A stretch of DNA of 18,210 bases, from the NCBI GenBank assembly GCA_030605675.1, contig JAUWHV010000058.1, positions 1-18,210 of the forward strand. Direction: 5' to 3'. Positions 1 to 6,980 of the stretch are shown one piece after another; the stretch's first letter is position 1, and each line of letters starts with the position of its first letter. The position numbers were made by a program, and so were the translations under genes. The notes beneath the pieces were generated by a model, which was given only the letters and a program-made list of their open reading frames with translations, was not told the origin of the DNA and did no database searches. Source of the stretch: Deltaproteobacteria bacterium. Lineage in GTDB: Bacteria; Desulfobacterota; Dissulfuribacteria; Dissulfuribacterales; UBA3076.

Positions 1-5
1 CAGTG

Positions 6-224
6 CACGAAGAACACGAAGAAATCATAAAACCATCTGATTGAGAGATACGGAGAGGATGATGTAAATCCTAATTTTCACAGCACAGCACCTTCTTGGC
101 GAATATTGCAGAATAGTGGTTCACTCTGATCCCTCTGAAAGGCTTTCACTTCATCAACGAAGATGGTTACGACATCACAGCGTTGATGTAAACCATCTTC
201 GTGTTTCTTCGTGGCCTTCGTGGT
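6..224. repeat. Dispersed repeat with inverted arms built from 'cacgaagaa' units
   Basis: The left arm (6-23) is made of repeated cacgaagaa units. The right arm (about 197-214) carries the reverse-complement pattern with a one-base insertion, and further ttcgtgg units continue to 222. Inside lies a perfect 12-bp inverted repeat, 157-168 (acgaagatggtt) against 191-202. An interleaved 8-bp pair, 152-159 (catcaacg) against 181-188, overlaps it. Units of this kind are widespread noncoding repeats in environmental bacterial genomes. A mobile origin is inference, because no transposase or target-site duplication is visible. Confidence 0.45.
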
Positions 225-308
225 GAAAAGAACATGATAGAAAAATCTCAAATTATAACCATTCACAGTTGTGTCTCGTGGTAGTGCTAATTTCTGAAAA
301 TCACTCAT
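78..308 (-). CDS. Doubtful small ORF with a strong ribosome binding site, possibly a gene remnant
   Basis: This is a 76-codon ORF starting MSDFQKLALPRDTT. A perfect AAGGAGGT Shine-Dalgarno sequence (minus strand, 321-314) lies five bases before the ATG. A longer in-frame start at 383 has no such site, so 308 is preferred. I do not recognise the product. From about codon 30 onwards the reading frame runs through the dispersed repeat at 6-224, so the C-terminal part is probably read-through into repeat DNA. The most likely explanations are a real start region of a gene interrupted by repeat insertion, or chance. The strong SD is the only argument for translation. Confidence 0.22.
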   Translation of the reverse strand: MSDFQKLALPRDTTVNGYNLRFFYHVLFTTKATKKHEDGLHQRCDVVTIFVDEVKAFQRDQSEPLFCNIRQEGAVL

Positions 309-368
309 TGAATACCTCCTTCTATTACCCTTCGGGCCACCCTCTCGGAGTGTAAGGAGGTATTCAAT
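307..368. repeat. Perfect 15-bp inverted repeat carrying an SD-like core in both arms
   Basis: The left arm 307-321 (attgaatacctcctt) is the exact reverse complement of 354-368, with a 32-base spacer. Each arm contains AAGGAGGT, one per strand. Only the minus-strand copy is followed by an ATG. Transcribed, it would form a hairpin that hides the ribosome binding site of the ORF at 78-308. Confidence 0.6.
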
Positions 369-408
369 TTTAGTCACCACCATGCTACCTGCATAGCACA
401 GCTGGGAC

Positions 409-427
409 CCACCAGTAAAACTGGTGG
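409..427. repeat. Perfect 8-bp hairpin (ccaccagt / actggtgg, loop aaa)
   Basis: This compact perfect stem with a three-base loop is followed on the plus strand by attatgtttt, so it is at best a weak terminator. The rest of 384-592 holds short fragments of gcaggcagg-type repeats and no convincing gene. Confidence 0.4.
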
Positions 428-592
428 ATTATGTTTTCTATTCAACTGGGCAAGCATTTCACCCCAGTACCATCTGCCGGAGCTACGGGGCAGGCAGGGT
501 GAACATTCCGCAGGGCAGGCAGACTTTCACAGACACAGACAGGCGAAATAGAGTTTCATGCGCGGGGGTGATAAGCCCTTCGTCATGAGCAT

Positions 593-877
593 TTAGGCTA
601 CTTCTTTTAATTTTCCACTGACGAGCTTGTGCAACGAACTTGAAATCAGAGTCTGATAGGGAATGCCTTCTTTGGCGGCTCTTTTCTGGATCCTTTCCAA
701 ATCGCGGGATGAAATTCTTATATTGATACGTCTGTCTTTCTGAAGAGTCTTACGAGCCGCCTCCTCCAGTTTTCGTTTTTCTTCTCTGAAATTGCGGATG
801 CTTTCAAATTCCCCACGTTCAAAATCACGCAGAATTTGAAGCTCTTCCTCGTCAAGTTTTAGTCTGTTAGTCTTCAT
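593..877 (-). CDS. Ribbon-helix-helix (CopG-like) antitoxin of a BrnT-type toxin-antitoxin pair
   Basis: This 94-residue, highly charged protein should neutralise the toxin encoded just upstream and repress the shared promoter by DNA binding. The N-terminal half (about 1-48) is a Glu/Lys/Arg-rich helical stretch, probably the toxin-binding part. The C-terminal half (about 49-88) fits a ribbon-helix-helix fold: a short strand RINIRIS, helix 57-70, the turn GIPYQTLISS, and a second helix ending HKLVSGKL. The IPYQTLISS...HK signature is typical of antitoxins annotated as CopG-family/COG5304. The start ATG at 877 overlaps the toxin gene by 11 bases and has a GGGAG site seven or eight bases upstream, so translation is probably coupled. 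The toxin-first order is the BrnTA arrangement. Family assignment is secure; repression of its own operon is inferred from the palindrome at 1167-1187. Confidence 0.88.
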   Translation of the reverse strand: MKTNRLKLDEEELQILRDFERGEFESIRNFREEKRKLEEAARKTLQKDRRINIRISSRDLERIQKRAAKEGIPYQTLISSSLHKLVSGKLKEVA

Positions 878-1142
878 TCAAATACTCCCTGGTTGCTTTT
901 CTACTGGGAATTATTGTTTTCAGAAATCGAGTTCCTTTCTCCTTCACATAGGGCACCAAATAAACGTAACCCTCTACGTTGAGAATAATGATGTTCTGAT
1001 TAGGGTACCGGTCTTTGTCGGGATGTCTGATAACGTCCAGTACATCACCATTATGAATGTGAAACACCACGTCCTCGAAACCGATACCTCTGGTCTTTTC
1101 CAGAAACAGATTTTTCTCATCGTTCCAGTCAAATTTACTCAT
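867..1142 (-). CDS. BrnT/DUF497-like toxin (RelE-fold ribonuclease family)
   Basis: This 91-residue protein begins MSKFDWNDEKN, the F-x-W-[DN]-x-x-K opening of BrnT/DUF497 toxins, and ends FLKTIIPSRKATREYL, matching the 'I-S/P-x-R-K-A-T' C-terminal motif that supplies basic residues in BrnT. Members are small RelE-like ribonucleases that inhibit translation when the antitoxin is lost; activity here is inferred from family. The gene is first in a two-gene minus-strand unit and overlaps the antitoxin gene by 11 bases. No Shine-Dalgarno sequence precedes the ATG. The best promoter match (TTGACA-18-TATCGT) would start transcription about one base before the ATG, suggesting a leaderless message. 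Length is normal for the family, with no sign of truncation. Confidence 0.87.
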   Translation of the reverse strand: MSKFDWNDEKNLFLEKTRGIGFEDVVFHIHNGDVLDVIRHPDKDRYPNQNIIILNVEGYVYLVPYVKEKGTRFLKTIIPSRKATREYLNED

Positions 1143-1149
1143 TTTACAT

Positions 1150-1187
1150 ACGATAGACCAAACGTGTGCCTATTGTCAACATAGGCA
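1150..1187 (-). promoter_or_regulatory. Toxin-antitoxin promoter with a palindromic operator over the -35 box
   Basis: Reading the minus strand, a perfect TTGACA (1179-1174) is followed after 18 bases by TATCGT (1155-1150, four of six consensus bases). The -35 box lies inside a perfect 7-bp inverted repeat, tgcctat (1167-1173) and ataggca (1181-1187), separated by exactly the seven bases tgtcaac. This is where an autoregulatory ribbon-helix-helix antitoxin would be expected to bind. Binding is inference. Confidence 0.62.
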
Positions 1188-1261
1188 TAGCTATTTCCTT
1201 TGTGCAATAGAAAATATCCGTACAACATGAACTTGTAAGAAATGAAATTTTCCTAACTATT

Positions 1262-1420
1262 TAGCTGGATAGACTGAAGGTAGAAGGCTAATAGGGACAA
1301 ATCATGCGTGATCACATAAAATTAGGTGGATAGACTGAAGACTGTTAGAGACGAAACTTAGGGCGTTTGAGCGTTGCGAGATGGTTGAAGTACTTCAGTC
1401 TTCAGCCTTCAGTCTTCAAC
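1262..1420. repeat. Short direct and inverted repeats of 'agactgaag' type
   Basis: The segment ggatagactgaag occurs at 1267-1279 and again at 1328-1340. Reverse-complement units (cttcagtcttcag and related) are clustered at 1393-1420, and gttgaag (1384-1390) pairs with cttcaac (1414-1420). This is simple repeat sequence with no gene visible. Together with its flanks it fills the gap between the toxin promoter and the glutamate synthase promoter. Confidence 0.5.
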
Positions 1421-1428
1421 CTGAATAG

Positions 1429-1459
1429 TTACAATTAACCGTTGTATACAATATATAAT
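1429..1459 (+). promoter_or_regulatory. Candidate sigma-70-type promoter of the glutamate synthase operon
   Basis: A perfect TATAAT lies at 1454-1459. The -35 candidate TTACAA (1429-1434) is weak and 19 bases away. A perfect 10-bp palindrome, ttgtatacaa (1442-1451), sits immediately upstream of the -10 and could be an operator. The predicted transcript start near 1466 leaves a leader of about 190 bases. No sigma-54-type GG/GC element was found in front of this operon. Confidence 0.38.
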
Positions 1460-1463
1460 TCTG

Positions 1464-1503
1464 AGGGCCATGGCTCTTTAAGGAGTGTGGCCCTTACTTT
1501 TTT
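1464..1503 (+). terminator. Hairpin plus T-run at the start of the glt leader (attenuator-like)
   Basis: The stem agggcca (1464-1470) and tggccct (1488-1494) is perfect, and six T residues follow at 1498-1503. This has the form of an intrinsic terminator. No plus-strand gene lies upstream, so it may act as an attenuator or as a 5'-end stabilising hairpin of the glt transcript. Confidence 0.42.
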
Positions 1504-1557
1504 ACAATCGGCTTCTTCTATTGAAAATATATGCCAGGCAAGGTAATAGTATTTCCC

Positions 1558-1621
1558 GCCGGAAAGGCAATTGCCCAGCAAAGCCGACTGAGTTGGGAAA
1601 GTGGACCACAGGCTTTCCGGC
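1558..1621 (+). promoter_or_regulatory. Structured leader element upstream of the glutamate synthase operon
   Basis: A perfect 9-bp pair, gccggaaag (1558-1566) and ctttccggc (1613-1621), closes a 64-base element. It contains a further palindrome, ggcaattgcc (1566-1575), and the segment gcaaagcc (1578-1585). The element ends 32 bases before the start codon. It does not match any riboswitch consensus I can apply with confidence. A cis-regulatory role is inference from the fold and position. Confidence 0.4.
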
Positions 1622-1653
1622 CATAAATTATATCACAATCAGAAGGAGAAAGC

Positions 1654-2769
1654 ATGTGTCGACTTAGCGCCATTACCTCCAGTTCATATTTTTCTCCCAT
1701 GGAAAATATCCTGGCGCTGGAGACCATGAAGGAAGGCCACGATGGCTCCGGCCTAGGCCTGGTCTTGAAGGACCTGGGTGGGCCATTTGAAGACCTCAAG
1801 AGTTATCCTGTTCTTTCCGGCACCTGTACAAAAAAAGGCCTTGAAATGCTGGATGACTACATGCAGGAAGCAGGCTTTCGTGTCAAATACAACTGGGAAC
1901 CAAAGGTCAAGCGAGTTGTGGGCATGGAGATAGAGCCCCGTGACCACTATTTTGCCAAAGCCTATCAGTATCCCTCGCCCTATGAGCCAAAGGCCCAGGT
2001 TGAGTGGGAACGGCTCCTGCTCGAGACCAGGCTGGACCTGAGGCGTATGGGAGAAAAAGATCAGTCCCTCTTTGTATTCTCTTTTTACCCTGATTGCCTC
2101 ACATTGAAGGAGGTGGGAGATCCATTGCAGATAGGGGAGTTCTTTGGCCTGGATGATTTGTCTCTGCAGGCCAAGGTGATCCTGGCCCAGGGGCGACAAA
2201 ACACAAACTATGCCATCTACCTCTATGCCTGTCATCCCTTCTTTATACAGGGTTACTGCACCATGACTAATGGCGAAAACACGGCATTTGTACCTATCCT
2301 GGAGTACTTGACCAGCCGGGGATTCTCCGGTTACACAGGCTACGACAGCGACAGTGAGGTGTTTGCTCACATCCTGCATTTCACCCACCGGCAGCTCAAA
2401 TACCCCCTGACCTATTATAAAGATATCATCACCCCATTAAAGGACGAAGAGATCCGTGAACGAGCAGACGGCAAGGCCATCAGCCTGCTCAAAAAGAGTC
2501 TTCGACCCCTGTGCATAGACGGTCCTAACATGGTCATCGGTTTTATACCTGATGGAACAATCTTCATGGTACAGGACTCCAAAAAGCTCAGGCCCGGGGT
2601 TGTTGGCGGGGCCAAGGGAAAATACGCCCTTATGAGCGAGATGTGCGGTCTGGACAGGGCAATCCCCCAACGTGACCGCTCTGCTGACATTTTTCCTTCA
2701 AAATATGACATGGTAATGGTGACACCCAACGCCCAGGAGGTCCAGGTATGGAACCAGCTTCACGGCTAG
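1654..2769 (+). CDS. Glutamate synthase, glutamine amidotransferase subunit (archaeal-type split GltB, domain 1)
   Basis: This 371-residue class II (Ntn) glutaminase subunit should hydrolyse glutamine and pass ammonia to the FMN subunit encoded next. Translation starts MCRLSA, so methionine removal exposes Cys2 as the N-terminal nucleophile. The start is fixed by this cysteine and by an AAGGAG site (1643-1648) five bases upstream. Other family marks are EGHDGSGLG (about 27-35), QGRQNTNYA (about 170-178), the TNGENTA loop (205-211; Asn206-Gly207 fit the oxyanion-hole pair) and TGYDSDSEVF (228-237). In standard bacterial GltB this domain is the N-terminus of a polypeptide of about 1500 residues; here it is a separate protein, as in archaea and many anaerobes. 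It overlaps the next gene by 22 bases, so the two are probably translated together. Assignment is strong. Confidence 0.9.
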   Translation: MCRLSAITSSSYFSPMENILALETMKEGHDGSGLGLVLKDLGGPFEDLKSYPVLSGTCTKKGLEMLDDYMQEAGFRVKYNWEPKVKRVVGMEIEPRDHYFAKAYQYPSPYEPKAQVEWERLLLETRLDLRRMGEKDQSLFVFSFYPDCLTLKEVGDPLQIGEFFGLDDLSLQAKVILAQGRQNTNYAIYLYACHPFFIQGYCTMTNGENTAFVPILEYLTSRGFSGYTGYDSDSEVFAHILHFTHRQLKYPLTYYKDIITPLKDEEIRERADGKAISLLKKSLRPLCIDGPNMVIGFIPDGTIFMVQDSKKLRPGVVGGAKGKYALMSEMCGLDRAIPQRDRSADIFPSKYDMVMVTPNAQEVQVWNQLHG

Positions 2770-4403
2770 ACCACAATGGACAACTGGCTCTGCAAGAATT
2801 CCCCTATGTCATTCAATGGAGGGAGGACCGTTGTACCCGCTGTGGCCGTTGTACCGCAGTATGTCCGCAACAGGCTATAGAGCCTGCTGTCTTCGCCCAG
2901 CGACTCGTGCATTCTGAATCCGGCACCCCGATGCCCAGCACTGTACGAAAGGTATCCCATGGAATCCGCCAGGTTAATGACATTGATCGCTACTGTACCG
3001 GTTGCGGAATGTGCAGCCTGGTATGTCCGAATGTGGCAATTGTCCCGCATTACAATCCACATCATAAGTTTCTGTTTCACAAGAACCTTGGAGGAACGCC
3101 GTATAAGCGCGGTGGAAGGCGCAATGATCCCAGCCCTAGTACGCTGGACAAGCTCAAATTTACCCGCATCTCAATGTTGACAGACCCTGCTTTGGATGCA
3201 GGCAGACACGAGTTCCACATCAGGACCCTTTTAGGACGCATCCCGCCTCCGGAAAAGCTGCCCCTCAAGGTGACTGACAACCGATTGATCGTGGAAGACG
3301 ACCACTTTATCCCTCCTGTGAGGGAGATATTCCCCATCCGCATCGGAAGCATGTCCATAGGCGCACTTTCTCCACACATGTGGGAAGGCCTGGCCATGGG
3401 CATCACTTATCTCAATGAGGTGGAAGGAATTCCGGTGGTTATGTGCTCCGGGGAAGGTGGTATGCCGCCCAGGCTTCTGCGCTCTCGCTTTCTCAAATAC
3501 TTCATACCTCAGATCGCATCCGGCTATTTCGGATGGGATGAGATCATCCACGCCCTGCCGGATATGGTCGAGGACCCGTGTGCCATTGAGATCAAGTACG
3601 GCCAGGGTGCAAAGCCCGGAGACGGCGGTCTGTTGATGTCTTACAAGGTACTGAAGCTCATTGCCGGGATACGCGGTGTCCCGATGCACATCGACCTTGC
3701 CTCTCCTCCCACACACCAGACCAAATACTCCATCGAGGAGGCAGTGGCCAAGATGATCCAATCCATGTCCATGGCCTGGGGTTTCCGCGTCCCTGTGTAT
3801 CCCAAGATTTCCGGCACCAAGACCGCCCAGGCGGTTCTAAATAACCTGGCCAGAAACCCCTATGCTGCTGCCCTGTGCATTGACGGTGAAGACGGTGGAA
3901 CCGGGGCGGCCTATAATGTCTCTATGGACAAAATGGGGCATCCCATCGCTTCCAATATCAGAGACTGCTATCTGGATCTGGTCAAACAGGGGAGACAGAA
4001 CGAACTTCCTCTTATCGCTGCCGGTGGAATGGGCAAGACAGGGAACCTGGCAGCAAATGCCGCTGCCATGATAATGCTGGGGGCCAGTGCTGTAGATATT
4101 GGAAAATATATCATGCAGACAGCAGCCGGATGCCTGGGAGATGAGTACAACCGGTGTAACCTTTGCAACACAGGCAAATGCCCCCGGGGCATTACTACAC
4201 AGAATCCCAAGCTCTACCGCCGGTTGGACCCTGATAAAGTGGCTGAGCGAGTAGTGGAGGTCTTCAAGAGCGCTGAGATAGAACTGAAAAAGATCTTTGC
4301 CCCTATGGGCCGGAGTACTCAGTTGCCAATCGGTATGTCAGACGGCCTCAGTGTTGGAGACAAGGCTATAGCTGAGAGGTTGGAGATTGATTATGCCTGC
4401 TAA
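2748..4403 (+). CDS. gltB: Glutamate synthase FMN/Fe-S subunit with N-terminal di-cluster ferredoxin domain
   Basis: This subunit should carry out the FMN-dependent reductive transfer of ammonia to 2-oxoglutarate to give glutamate. The N-terminus has two classical 4Fe-4S motifs, C29xxC32xxC35xxxC39P and C83xxC86xxC89xxxC93P, which are absent from standard GltB and suggest electron entry by a ferredoxin-like relay. The synthase barrel follows (about 185-500), with KYGQGAKPGDGG (283-294), KISGTKTAQ (353-361), DGEDGGTGAA (379-388) and LIAAGGMGKTG (422-432). A C470NLC473NTGKC478PRGITTQ stretch, together with Cys462, resembles the 3Fe-4S site of glutamate synthases. At 551 residues it is the usual length for the archaeal-type subunit. 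AGGAGGT (2735-2741) precedes the ATG by six bases. The 22-base overlap with the preceding gene supports one complex. Confidence 0.93.
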   Translation: MEPASRLDHNGQLALQEFPYVIQWREDRCTRCGRCTAVCPQQAIEPAVFAQRLVHSESGTPMPSTVRKVSHGIRQVNDIDRYCTGCGMCSLVCPNVAIVPHYNPHHKFLFHKNLGGTPYKRGGRRNDPSPSTLDKLKFTRISMLTDPALDAGRHEFHIRTLLGRIPPPEKLPLKVTDNRLIVEDDHFIPPVREIFPIRIGSMSIGALSPHMWEGLAMGITYLNEVEGIPVVMCSGEGGMPPRLLRSRFLKYFIPQIASGYFGWDEIIHALPDMVEDPCAIEIKYGQGAKPGDGGLLMSYKVLKLIAGIRGVPMHIDLASPPTHQTKYSIEEAVAKMIQSMSMAWGFRVPVYPKISGTKTAQAVLNNLARNPYAAALCIDGEDGGTGAAYNVSMDKMGHPIASNIRDCYLDLVKQGRQNELPLIAAGGMGKTGNLAANAAAMIMLGASAVDIGKYIMQTAAGCLGDEYNRCNLCNTGKCPRGITTQNPKLYRRLDPDKVAERVVEVFKSAEIELKKIFAPMGRSTQLPIGMSDGLSVGDKAIAERLEIDYAC

Positions 4404-4545
4404 AGAGCCACTTGCAAAACTCATCTTTGGCCCGATGGCTGCGTTGATCGTCGGTGAAAAATGCTCACGTACCCAAGTACGCTCCGCGTTTTCACCTCCT
4501 CGCGCCTTGCCCTCGAACAAAATTTTGAGTTTTGCAAGCGGCTCT
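4404..4545. repeat. Nested-palindrome repeat element (MITE-like) between glutamate synthase genes
   Basis: The outer arms 4405-4423 (gagccacttgcaaaactca) and 4526-4544 are reverse complements with one mismatch. Inside are a second pair, ggtgaaaa (4453-4460) and ttttcacc (4489-4496), and a core pair, cgtac (4468-4472) and gtacg (4477-4481). The whole element of about 140 bases therefore folds as one long branched hairpin. It begins one base after the preceding stop codon. Similar gagccgcttgcaaaa... elements are, from memory, dispersed in Desulfobacterota genomes. No transposase ORF is present, so any mobility would be in trans. Confidence 0.75.
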
Positions 4546-4602
4546 TGCGGAAAATTCCTCGTTTCCGGATCAGAAACTAAAGAAAGATAACCCTGAACGG
4601 TG

Positions 4603-4620
4603 AACCCTGAACCTCTGAAC
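4603..4620. repeat. 18-base dispersed repeat, copy A
   Basis: The string aaccctgaacctctgaac is identical to 8473-8490 in the spacer after hisF. A degenerate half-copy (ataaccctgaac) precedes it at 4587-4598, and both copies follow an aaagaaa-like stretch. It lies in the leader of the third glutamate synthase gene and leaves that gene without an obvious ribosome binding site. Confidence 0.6.
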
Positions 4621-4646
4621 GTCTAAAACATTTATAACTAGTAATT

Positions 4647-6980
4647 ATGACATTGGAAATACTGACAATTAACAGCAATCCCAGCGGCCGGCGTGTCTCC
4701 TCCAAGGCCCTGGAGGAGCAGATGCAGCAGGCTGTCACTGATGGAGTCCGGCAACTGGTTATCCAGGCCCAGGGACAACATGGTATTGGCGGCCGGATCT
4801 GGCCCAGGAATGAGAAGGTCTCCATAACTGTTCGCGGGCCGGTGGGCCAGCGCCTAGGCGGCATGGGCATGTCCGGAACGGAGATTGTGGTTGAAGGCAG
4901 TAGCTCGGACGATGTGGGCTGGCTCAACTGCGGTGCCAAAATCACAGTGCTGGGAGATGTGACCAACGGGGCCCACAATGCCGGTGCCCAGGGAATTCTG
5001 TATGTGCAGGGCGGCGGCGGAGCCCGCTGTGAAACAATGACTAAACGGAATCCCCGCTTTGAACCGCTCCAGTCCTGGTATTTCAGGGATGTAGGGGATT
5101 CCTTTGCCGAGTTCAAGGCCGGGGGCATTGCAGTGGTCTGCGGCGTTAATCCTCGAAACCCTGAAAATGTCCTGGGCTACCGGCCCTGCGTGGGCATGGT
5201 GGGTGGCACCATCTACTTCCGGGGCCCCATTAAGGGATACAGCGCCAAGGATGTCAGGCTGGTGGATCTGACACCCAAAGACTGGGAGTGGCTTACTGAA
5301 AACATAAAGCCATATCTGGAGGCAATAGACCATACTGAATACCACGATCTTTTGACCCAGGACCCGTCGCATTGGAAAAAACTAATCGCCCATACCCCTG
5401 CAGAGCGCACGGCGCGATTAGGGCTGAAGATGCCCTTCAGCGAATTTCGCACCCAGGTCTGGGAAGAAGATGTTGGCCATGGAGGGATCTTTGGGGAATA
5501 TCTGGAACAGCCACAGACTATCCTTCCCTATATTACCATCGGCGCAGACCGCCGGCTCAAACCGGTCTGGAACAACGAGAAATATCTGCCACCCTGCGTG
5601 GCCGCATGTCCTTCGGGGATCCCCTCAAATAAACGCGCAGCCCTTATCAGGGAAGGTCGTCTGAAAGAGGCCCTTGCACTCGTCCTGAACTACAGCCCGT
5701 TTCCCGCAACAGTCTGCGGTCAGGTCTGCCCTAATCTCTGCATGCAGGCCTGCACACGCGCACAATTTGACAGGTCCCTTGATATTGCCGCTATGGGCCG
5801 CCTGAGTTTGGATGTTCCTGCGCCCAAACCTGCTCCTCCTACCGGGCGCAAAGTGGGGATCATCGGCGGCGGGCCTGGAGGCATGTCAGCAGCCTGGCAA
5901 CTGGCTCTCAAGGGGCATGAAGTAGATCTATACGAGGCGGCGGATCGTCTTGGGGGCAAAATGGAACTCTGTATTCCCAGAGAGCGTCTGCCCCATGAGG
6001 TGCTGGAAAAAGAGATATCCCGCTTCAATGAGATCGGAATCCATGTGCATCCTGGGCAGCGGATTGACCTCAAGGCATTTCAGAAGATCTACGAGGATCA
6101 TGAACTCGTCATCATTGCCTGCGGTGCGCATCAGCCCCGCATTATCCCCTTCCCTGGAAACGAAGATGTCATAGCCGGCATTGAATTTTTAAAGGCTGTT
6201 AACCAAGAGAAAAGGCCGGATTTTGCGGACCAGAATGTGGTCGTCATCGGTGCTGGAAATGTGGGCATGGACATCGCCTGCGAGGCCTACAACGGTGGAG
6301 CGGCCTCGGTTACGGCAGTGGACATCCAGCCCCCCGCCGGCTTCGGTAAGGAACAGGAGGCGGCAGAGGCCAAGGGGGCCCGGATCCTCTATCCCAAAAT
6401 AACAGAACGTTACGACAAGGCAGAACGGACGATCTATTTCAAGGACGGCACATCCCTGGATGCCGATACGGTCATCATCTCTATTGGAGAGGTCCCTATT
6501 CTGGATTTCCTCCCTCGGGAGATCCATACCGAGCGGGGCTTCATCGTGGTGAACGAGATGGGCCAGACCTCGGATGTGAAGGTCTTTGCCGTTGGTGATG
6601 TCACGCGGCCCGGACTTATCACTCATGCCATCGGTGCGGGACGCCGGGCAGCAGAAACAATACATGCCATTATGATGCACACGGATTATGAGCCTGAAAA
6701 ACGGCCCGCTATTCCCTATGACCGGATTAATCTCGTCTATTATGAGGTCTCCCACGGCGAGGAATTTGTCCCGGAACAGGAGGCAGACCGTTGTGCCTCC
6801 TGCGGGGCCTGCAGGGATTGCCACATGTGCGAAAACACATGTTATCAGGGGGCAATCAAGAGGACAGAGGGGCCAAAGGGGGAATTTGAATATACGGTTA
6901 TCGAAGATAAGTGCATAGGATGCGGCTTCTGCGCAGCCGTTTGCCCCTGTGGGGTGTGGGAGATGGAGGAAAATATTTGA
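4647..6980 (+). CDS. gltD: Fusion of glutamate synthase GXGXG domain with GltD-like FAD/NAD(P)H oxidoreductase and C-terminal ferredoxin
   Basis: This 777-residue fusion joins two glutamate synthase functions. Residues 1 to about 250 form the GXGXG right-handed helix domain (GGMGMSG at 71-77, GGIAVVCG 159-166, GGTIYFRG 186-193), normally the C-terminus of GltB. Residues about 300-690 are a GltD-like electron-input module. It has a Cys-rich Fe-S helical domain (C317, C321, C357, C361, C365, C369), an FAD site GIIGGGPGG (404-412), an NAD(P) site VVIGAGNVGMD (532-542) and a second FAD motif VFAVGDVTRPG (646-656). The tail carries two ferredoxin-type clusters: C716, C719, C722, C725, C728, C732, then C756xxC759xxC762xxxC766P. 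The module should oxidise NAD(P)H and feed the FMN subunit. Asp559 at the end of the second beta strand, where GltD usually has arginines, hints at NADH. The ATG is the first start after an in-frame stop at 4635 and lacks a clear SD. Confidence 0.9.
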   Translation: MTLEILTINSNPSGRRVSSKALEEQMQQAVTDGVRQLVIQAQGQHGIGGRIWPRNEKVSITVRGPVGQRLGGMGMSGTEIVVEGSSSDDVGWLNCGAKITVLGDVTNGAHNAGAQGILYVQGGGGARCETMTKRNPRFEPLQSWYFRDVGDSFAEFKAGGIAVVCGVNPRNPENVLGYRPCVGMVGGTIYFRGPIKGYSAKDVRLVDLTPKDWEWLTENIKPYLEAIDHTEYHDLLTQDPSHWKKLIAHTPAERTARLGLKMPFSEFRTQVWEEDVGHGGIFGEYLEQPQTILPYITIGADRRLKPVWNNEKYLPPCVAACPSGIPSNKRAALIREGRLKEALALVLNYSPFPATVCGQVCPNLCMQACTRAQFDRSLDIAAMGRLSLDVPAPKPAPPTGRKVGIIGGGPGGMSAAWQLALKGHEVDLYEAADRLGGKMELCIPRERLPHEVLEKEISRFNEIGIHVHPGQRIDLKAFQKIYEDHELVIIACGAHQPRIIPFPGNEDVIAGIEFLKAVNQEKRPDFADQNVVVIGAGNVGMDIACEAYNGGAASVTAVDIQPPAGFGKEQEAAEAKGARILYPKITERYDKAERTIYFKDGTSLDADTVIISIGEVPILDFLPREIHTERGFIVVNEMGQTSDVKVFAVGDVTRPGLITHAIGAGRRAAETIHAIMMHTDYEPEKRPAIPYDRINLVYYEVSHGEEFVPEQEADRCASCGACRDCHMCENTCYQGAIKRTEGPKGEFEYTVIEDKCIGCGFCAAVCPCGVWEMEENI

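Noticed and set aside
6..592. CRISPR array or tRNA gene in the repeat-rich start of the window
   Set aside because: Repeats are irregular, inverted and few, without equal spacers; no cloverleaf could be traced.
1518..1621. Possible cyclic-di-GMP (GEMM-I) riboswitch in the glt leader, because of gcaaagcc and aggcaa segments
   Set aside because: The spacing between the two conserved segments is too long and the downstream half of the consensus is not recognisable; it is reported only as an unassigned structured leader.
1753..2388. 211-codon minus-strand ORF opposite the amidotransferase gene
   Set aside because: It lies antisense to a clearly conserved coding sequence and its protein shows no motif; it is a shadow reading frame. 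The same holds for long ORFs opposite 3231-3761, 4577-5128 and 6189-6824.
6911..6976. ATG start for hisH inside the previous gene
   Set aside because: It adds residues that are an out-of-frame reading of the ferredoxin tail; TTG at 6977 gives the conserved HisH start and has an SD at the right distance.
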